From Halobacteriales archaeon SW_9_67_24 (GTDB taxonomy: Archaea; Halobacteriota; Halobacteria; Halobacteriales; Halococcaceae), in the NCBI GenBank assembly GCA_003022685.1, contig PXSV01000167.1:1-9372 (forward strand): DNA of 9,372 nt. The letters are read 5' to 3'. The position numbers were made by a program, and so were the translations under genes. Positions 5,491 to 9,372 of the stretch are shown in pieces. The notes below the pieces were generated by a model. It had not been told where the DNA came from. It saw nothing but the letters and a program-made list of their open reading frames with translations, and did not search any database. Numbering within the stretch: position 1 is the stretch's first letter; every line of letters starts with the position of its first letter.

Positions 5491-6909
5491 TCAGTCCGGT
5501 GGATCGGCTCGGGATAGCTTGCCGTCGACAGGCTCGGGAAAAATCTTCCCGGGATTGAGAATCCCGTTCGGATCGAGCGCTCGCTTGATCGCTCCCATCG
5601 TTTCGACCGCTCCCTCGCCGTGCTCGGCGATCATGTACTCCCGTTTGCCCCGACCGACGCCGTGTTCGCCCGTCGACGTCCCGCCCATCTCGATCGCGCG
5701 CTCGACCACGGCGTCCGAGATCGCCCGGCCCGCTTCGCGCTCCTCGGGGTCGTCCGGGTTCACGAGCACGTTGTAGTGGACGTTGCCGTCGCCGGCGTGG
5801 CCGAAACACGGCACGTCGAGGTCGTGCTCCGCGCCGAGTTCCTTGGCATGGCGAACGAGGTCGGGGTACTGGCTGATCGGGACGGTGACGTCGCCTGGCT
5901 TCGCCGGCCGGCGCGGCGGATCGTAGGCCAACAGTGCGTTCGCGAGGTCGCGGCGCGCGGCCCACAGCTCGTCCATCTCCGCTCCCGCCGCCATCGCGAA
6001 GCGCTCGACGCCGTGCTCCTCGAAGATCTCGCGGCAGGCCTCGATCTCGGTGTCGACCCCGTGGTTCGCGTGGAATTCGACGAATACGGTCGGCGCGTCG
6101 GGGAGGTCCGTGCCGGAGTAGGCGTTCGCGATCTTCGTGCTCACCGAGTCGAGGAGTTCGATCGTGGCGACGTCGACGCCCGCCTGCATCGTCGCCGCGA
6201 TCGCGGTCGCGGCGTCGTCGAGCGACTCGAACACCGCATGCCCGCCTCTGACCTGTGCGGGCTGGCGGGCGAGTTCGAACGTCGCGCGCGTGACGACCGC
6301 GAGCGTGCCCTCGCTGCCCACGAGGAGGTCGTCGAGGTTGTACCCGCTCGACGTCTTCTTCGCTCGGCTGCCGGTCTCGATCACGGTGCCGTCGGCGAGG
6401 ACGGCTTCGAGGGCGAGCACCCAGTCGTGGACCTCGCCGTACTTCACGGTCTTCGCGCCGCTCGCGTCGGTGGCGATCATCCCGCCGACCGTCGAGATGT
6501 CGGCGGACTGTGGCAGCGGCGGCAAGAAGAGATCGTGCTCGGCGACCGCATCGTTCAGGGTTCCGCCGAGCACGCCCGGTTCGACGTCGACCTGGAAATC
6601 GTCGGGGCGCACGTCGAGCACGCGATCCATCCGTGTGAGGTCCATGCTGACCCCGCTACGGGCGGGGAGCGCATTGCCCTCGATCCCCGTGCCCGCCGCG
6701 TAGGGGGTGACCGGCACGCCCCGGTCGTTCGCGGCGGCGAGGACCGCCGACACGTCGAGGGTGGATGTGGGCCAGCAGACCGCATCGGGCCTGACGCGAT
6801 CGGCCTCCGGCGTGCCCCAGTCGCCGGCGTGCGAATCCCGATCGTCGTCGCCGAGTGAGACCTGGCCGTCGTCGAGACGATCGGCGAGAAACGAGCAGTC
6901 GTGTGGCAT
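5491..6909 (-). CDS. FAD-linked 2-hydroxyacid dehydrogenase, GlcD / D-lactate dehydrogenase (cytochrome) family
   Basis: A 472-residue flavoenzyme oxidising a D-2-hydroxyacid such as D-lactate or glycolate to the 2-ketoacid, passing electrons to the respiratory chain. Numbered from ATG 6909, the N-terminal PCMH FAD-binding domain has VTPYAAGTGIEG (67-78), then STVGGMIATDASG (139-151) and SSGYNLDDLLVGSEGT (187-202). The C-terminal FAD-oxidase domain has HAGDGNVHYN (371-380) and TGEHGVGRGKREYM (413-426), which hold the metal- and substrate-binding His and Glu of this family, and it ends in DPNGILNPGKIF (446-457). The length matches single-subunit D-lactate dehydrogenases, and no separate GlcE or GlcF partner is nearby. 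The TATA box at 6933-6939 sits 27 bases before ATG 6909; the GTG at 6924, 15 bases upstream in frame, would fall before the transcription start. The substrate is not decided by the sequence. Confidence 0.9.
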   Translation of the reverse strand: MPHDCSFLADRLDDGQVSLGDDDRDSHAGDWGTPEADRVRPDAVCWPTSTLDVSAVLAAANDRGVPVTPYAAGTGIEGNALPARSGVSMDLTRMDRVLDVRPDDFQVDVEPGVLGGTLNDAVAEHDLFLPPLPQSADISTVGGMIATDASGAKTVKYGEVHDWVLALEAVLADGTVIETGSRAKKTSSGYNLDDLLVGSEGTLAVVTRATFELARQPAQVRGGHAVFESLDDAATAIAATMQAGVDVATIELLDSVSTKIANAYSGTDLPDAPTVFVEFHANHGVDTEIEACREIFEEHGVERFAMAAGAEMDELWAARRDLANALLAYDPPRRPAKPGDVTVPISQYPDLVRHAKELGAEHDLDVPCFGHAGDGNVHYNVLVNPDDPEEREAGRAISDAVVERAIEMGGTSTGEHGVGRGKREYMIAEHGEGAVETMGAIKRALDPNGILNPGKIFPEPVDGKLSRADPPD

Positions 6910-6930
6910 ACGGTCACTCGACACGTCCGG

Positions 6931-6941
6931 CGCATAAAGCT
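6931..6941 (-). promoter_or_regulatory. TATA box of the flavoprotein gene
   Basis: Read on the minus strand, GCTTTATGCG is a good archaeal TATA element centred at 6936. Transcription about 27 bases downstream would begin at the ATG at 6907-6909, giving a leaderless message and fixing that start. Confidence 0.65.
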
Positions 6942-6981
6942 CCGGCTCGGTCGATTCGCCGCGTACCGATCGTGGCCGTGA

Positions 6982-7497
6982 TTACTGGATATCGAGCGTG
7001 TTGTCGTCGGGCACGTCGTCGGTGTCCCAGTGCAGCGCGAACTCGACGGTCTCGCGTGCGCCGGAGTCGAGCATCGCCGAGTCGGAGTCGACCGCCATCC
7101 GGAACTCCACGTCGTGCGGCGGGTTGATCGTCGCGCTCTCGTTGCCCACCATGAACGTCACCCGTTCGCCGTATCCCGACGTTCGTCCATCCACGTCGTG
7201 TCGATCGCTTCCGTGAGCGTCTTCGCCGGTTCGCCCCTCCTCCGTCCGCTCCTCGCTGGTCCGTCCGCCCCCCTCCGTTTCGTCTTCGTTCGTCCCGTGG
7301 GCGGTACGACCGGTCTCCCGGGACTCCGCGTTCGGCCCGGACCGTTTCCGCGTCGTGTCGTCCGAATCCGCCCCGGCACGGTTCGTCCTCCCGGTTCCGG
7401 TGTGGCCCTCGTTCGCGTCGAGTTTGTCGGCGAACTCCCGGAGGTAGGTGGCGACGTCGGAACGACTCATCTCCTGTTCGGTTTCGAGCTCTGCCAT
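6982..7497 (-). CDS. Amphi-Trp domain protein with an 80-residue hydrophilic insertion
   Basis: A 171-residue protein. The first 31 residues (LETEQEMSRSDVATYLREFADKLD) and the last 60 (RVTFMVGNESATINPP onward, to VEFALHWDTDD) are the two halves of the amphi-Trp domain, a small haloarchaeal domain of unknown function usually found as one compact ~90-residue unit. Between them (about 32-111) lies a low-complexity segment of Gly, Arg, Thr, Glu and Asp containing five GRT tripeptides at 36, 63, 78, 88 and 104. It should be disordered and surface-exposed. There is no signal peptide or membrane segment, so the protein is cytosolic. ATG 7497 is 28 bases from a TATA box at 7521-7529, consistent with a leaderless transcript. 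The flavoprotein gene follows on the same strand after 72 bases but has its own TATA box, so an operon is possible rather than shown. The frame is continuous through the insertion. Family recognition is firm; function is unknown. Confidence 0.85.
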   Translation of the reverse strand: MAELETEQEMSRSDVATYLREFADKLDANEGHTGTGRTNRAGADSDDTTRKRSGPNAESRETGRTAHGTNEDETEGGGRTSEERTEEGRTGEDAHGSDRHDVDGRTSGYGERVTFMVGNESATINPPHDVEFRMAVDSDSAMLDSGARETVEFALHWDTDDVPDDNTLDIQ

Positions 7498-7518
7498 GTG
7501 ATCGGGTCACACGCCCCG

Positions 7519-7531
7519 CCCGTATAACGAT
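7519..7531 (-). promoter_or_regulatory. TATA box of the amphi-Trp gene
   Basis: The minus strand reads TCGTTATACGGG here, an archaeal TATA-like element centred at 7525, 28 bases from ATG 7497. Surrounding DNA is GC-rich, so the patch stands out. Confidence 0.55.
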
Positions 7532-7582
7532 TCAGCAGGCACTTGCCGGCAGGTCGTCGGTGGGATCGATCGTTCGCGTAAC

Positions 7583-7791
7583 TCAGTCGGGCGTGTCCCC
7601 GTCGAGCGAGTCGCGGTCGATGGAAATGGAGTTCCGGTGGGCCACACCGGAGGCGCTCGGAGAGCGACCGGGGAGGGGGAGCTGTCGGGCTCGACGACGA
7701 GGCCCCTCGTGTCGACCTCCCGCAGGGTCTCGTAGCGACCGACCCGAGTGCGGGGGTTCAGCATCGGAGTCGGCTGAAGGAGCGTGACCAC
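7583..7791 (-). pseudogene. Remnant of a leftward gene, apparently frameshifted; product unknown
   Basis: The 7498-8017 stretch holds no intact convincing gene. On the minus strand, however, a strongly coding-like frame runs from about 7791 (QPTPMLNPRTRVGRYE, then TLREVDTRGLVVEPDSS) with almost every third base G or C. This bias is lost near the C/G run at 7667-7680. A second frame then resumes the bias and ends in VAHRNSISIDRDSLDGDTPD and TGA at 7583-7585. Adding one C in that run (minus strand) joins the two into a plausible ~60-70 residue product. Further right, to about 7910, a third minus frame (RLVAGFVVADTSDVSRCT) also looks coding, suggesting a longer, older gene with at least two shifts. 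I do not recognise the protein. A rival plus-strand reading exists at 7620-7838 with poorer codon bias. Confidence 0.35.
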
Positions 7792-7985
7792 GTCGCCCCG
7801 ATCATCGTCGACTGGACGCCGCGGTCATCGTCTACTGAATGAGTCGTGCACCTCGAGACGTCGCTCGTGTCGGCGACGACGAACCCGGCAACGAGGCGAC
7901 GGCCGGAGCAGCGGTAGCCTCGACGACTCCGGCGACACCGGCCCAAGGTCGAGCGACGACCGGGACGCCTGCATCGTCGCACAAC

Positions 7986-7998
7986 GTGCTTTTATTCG
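7986..7998 (+). promoter_or_regulatory. TATA box of the AI-2E transporter gene
   Basis: CTTTTATTCG at 7989-7998 is a strong archaeal TATA element centred near 7992, 26 bases before GTG 8018. It marks a leaderless transcript and decides the start of the next gene. Confidence 0.65.
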
Positions 7999-8017
7999 CC
8001 GTACACCACGTTCGCCC

Positions 8018-9262
8018 GTGACCTCCCTGCTCGACGGCTACGACCGATCGCGGATCGCGCTGTGGCTGGCGGCGATCGCGCTGGGGTTCGTGCTTGCTTT
8101 CGTCATCTACGCGTACGTCGGGACGTTCGTTCTCGGGCTGTTCGTCTACTACATCACGCGACCGATCCACCGCCGGATCGCCGACCGGATCCCGACAGCG
8201 AGCCTCGCGGCGGCGGTCTCGCTGTCGGTTGTCGCGCTGCCGATCATCCTCCTGATCGCCTACACAGTGTACGTGGGTGCGTTCCAGCTCGCTGCGGTCG
8301 CCGAGAGCGCTGACCTCCAGCCGGTCCTCGATGCGCTCCAGCCGTTTATCGGCGAGACCAACGCGGGTACCGACCCGCAGGCGATACTCGCCTCGCTGAT
8401 CGACGACCCGGGGGCGTTCCTGAGCGGCGGCGCGGCGAGCGCACTCGGGGAGGCCGCCGTGCCCCTTCTCGGCTACCTCGGCGCGTTCGGGAACGCCCTC
8501 ATCCAGCTGTTCGTGGTGCTCGCGCTCGCCTTCTACCTGCTGCGGGACGACCACAAACTCGCCGCGTGGTTCCGGGCCGAACTCGCCGGCGAGACCACCC
8601 CCACCTGCATCTACCTCGAAACCGTCGACCGCAACCTGAAGACCATCTTCTTCGGCAACATCCTGAACGCCTTCGCGGTTGCGGTGCTCGCTTCGGTGTC
8701 CTACATCGCGCTCAACCTGTTCGCGCCCGATGCCGTCGTCATCCCCTCGCCTGCACTCGTGGGGTTGCTCACCGGCGCGGGCAGCCTCGTTCCCGTCATC
8801 GGGATGAAGATCGTCTACATCCCGGTGGCGCTGGTACTCGCCATCGAAGCCGTGCTCGCCAATCCGGCACTGCTCTGGTTTCCGGCGGCCTTCGTCGTCG
8901 TCTCGCTCGTCATCGTCGACACCATCCCGGACCTCGTGCTTCGCCCGTACGTCTCGGGACGGGACCTCCACACCGGCTCGGTGATGATCGCGTACATCAT
9001 CGGGCCCCTCCTCTTTGGCTGGTACGGGCTGTTCCTCGGTCCCCTTCTGCTCGTGCTCATCGTCCACTTCGCGCGGATCCTCCTGCCCGAACTCGTCCGT
9101 GGCGAGGTCGTGACCGCAAGCGCGAGCGCTGGCAACCCCTTCGATCCCGACGACGACATCGACGCCCGGGAACCCGAACCCGTCGATCCGGATGTCGATG
9201 CGCCCGCTCGGGATCGCCCCCCGCCAGACGTGGACGTCGGCCATCCTCGACCGCGAGCGTGA
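8018..9262 (+). CDS. AI-2E family transporter (UPF0118/PerM-type membrane protein)
   Basis: A 414-residue polytopic membrane protein, a permease family that includes the E. coli autoinducer-2 exporter TqsA and bacterial Na+/H+ antiporters; the substrate in haloarchaea is unknown. Helices are visible at ~12-47 (two, closely spaced) and ~60-86. An extracellular segment runs to ~145, and the remaining ~210 residues form the C-terminal helix bundle. Family marks include YYITRPIHRRI near 44-54, LVPVIGMKIVYIPVAL near 259-274, and the stretch from DLVLRPYVSGR to GPLLFGWYGLFLGPLL near 306-345. The bundle ends at LLPELVRGE; after it comes a ~55-residue acidic, Pro-rich tail. From about 9183 the tail loses G/C third-base bias and is overlapped by another coding frame, so its last ~26 residues may be an accidental extension. 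GTG 8018 is chosen because TATA lies 26 bases upstream; a longer frame back to 7784 is Arg-rich and non-coding in character. Confidence 0.87.
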   Translation: MTSLLDGYDRSRIALWLAAIALGFVLAFVIYAYVGTFVLGLFVYYITRPIHRRIADRIPTASLAAAVSLSVVALPIILLIAYTVYVGAFQLAAVAESADLQPVLDALQPFIGETNAGTDPQAILASLIDDPGAFLSGGAASALGEAAVPLLGYLGAFGNALIQLFVVLALAFYLLRDDHKLAAWFRAELAGETTPTCIYLETVDRNLKTIFFGNILNAFAVAVLASVSYIALNLFAPDAVVIPSPALVGLLTGAGSLVPVIGMKIVYIPVALVLAIEAVLANPALLWFPAAFVVVSLVIVDTIPDLVLRPYVSGRDLHTGSVMIAYIIGPLLFGWYGLFLGPLLLVLIVHFARILLPELVRGEVVTASASAGNPFDPDDDIDAREPEPVDPDVDAPARDRPPPDVDVGHPRPRA

Positions 9263-9372
9263 GGGGGAGACGGCGACCTTCCGCGACGAGATGCGCGGCG
9301 GCCCGTTCGCGACGTGGATCCACACCCACCGGTTCGTCGCCGACGGCGAGGAGACCATCGTCGACGACGAGG
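9183..9372 (+). CDS. SRPBCC-type ligand-binding protein, C-terminal half; N-terminus apparently missing, 3' end beyond window
   Basis: A frame beginning around 9183 reads SIRMSMRPLGIAPRQTWTSA, then RDEMRGGPFATWIHTHRF and an acidic continuation to the window edge. This matches the second half of small haloarchaeal SRPBCC (polyketide cyclase/START-like) proteins, a lipid- or ligand-binding helix-grip fold (recognised from memory). 62 of the 63 visible codons end in G or C, so the frame is clearly coding. Family members usually have ~60 more residues before SIRMSMRP. Here that position is occupied by the 3' end of the transporter gene in a different frame. The only nearby start is ATG 9192, which would lack the first strand and helix. 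Either the gene is truncated and fused onto the transporter, or a one-base change near 9181 separates two parts of one frame. Confidence 0.55.

Noticed and set aside
7620..7838. Plus-strand frameshifted small gene (MEMEFRWATPEAL, then LDDEAPRVDLPQG, ending at TGA 7836-7838)
   Set aside because: Removing one G in the run at 7669-7679 gives a readable product, but third-base bias is weaker than on the minus strand and no promoter is visible.
7832..9358. 508-codon minus-strand open frame across the transporter
   Set aside because: Its Asp/Arg/Glu-rich composition mirrors hydrophobic codons on the plus strand, where a membrane protein with family motifs is read.
1..9372. CRISPR array, tRNA, rRNA, integrase or replication origin
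   Set aside because: No regularly spaced repeats, no tRNA cloverleaf with its conserved TTCGA arm, and no integrase or Orc1/Cdc6-like gene could be seen.

Overview
The window reads as chromosome-type DNA of a haloarchaeon (class Halobacteria). The evidence is high GC with strong G/C preference at third codon positions, acidic proteins, archaeal TATA boxes about 25-29 bases upstream of the likely starts (leaderless transcripts), an amphi-Trp protein, and a complete absence of CTAG in 9.4 kb. I cannot assign a genus.

Left (1-1971): a restriction-modification cassette. A PD-(D/E)xK endonuclease gene, cut by the window edge, runs rightward. It meets head-on, with 7 bases between stop codons, a leftward beta-class TSPPY DNA methyltransferase. 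Upstream of the methyltransferase, and overlapping it by 4 bases (ATGA), is a 49-codon ribbon-helix-helix (RHH) gene. Its promoter lies inside two tandem palindromes, GTATA-N5-TATAC, 18 bases apart. I read this as an RHH-type controller of the cassette; this is the best candidate here for an undescribed regulatory system.

Middle (2053-5474): a benzoylformate-decarboxylase-like thiamine diphosphate enzyme (+), then a small two-helix membrane protein (-). The 3' end of the latter carries a ~99 bp MITE-like element with 15 bp perfect terminal inverted repeats. The element appears to have inserted in frame and now encodes 34 residues. Next is a secreted, Asn-glycosylation-rich lipoprotein (+).

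Right (5491-9372): leftward genes for a GlcD/D-lactate dehydrogenase-type flavoprotein and for an amphi-Trp protein split by an 80-residue hydrophilic linker. They are followed by about 520 bases without an intact gene (7498-8017). That stretch holds two promoters and what looks like a decayed leftward gene. Then come a rightward AI-2E family transporter and the start of an SRPBCC-type protein whose N-terminal half is missing; its coding frame begins inside the 3' end of the transporter gene in another frame.

The genes do not form one pathway. The 2-hydroxyacid dehydrogenase and the 2-ketoacid decarboxylase-like enzyme could act in sequence on an alpha-hydroxy acid, but they are separated by two unrelated genes and the link is speculative.
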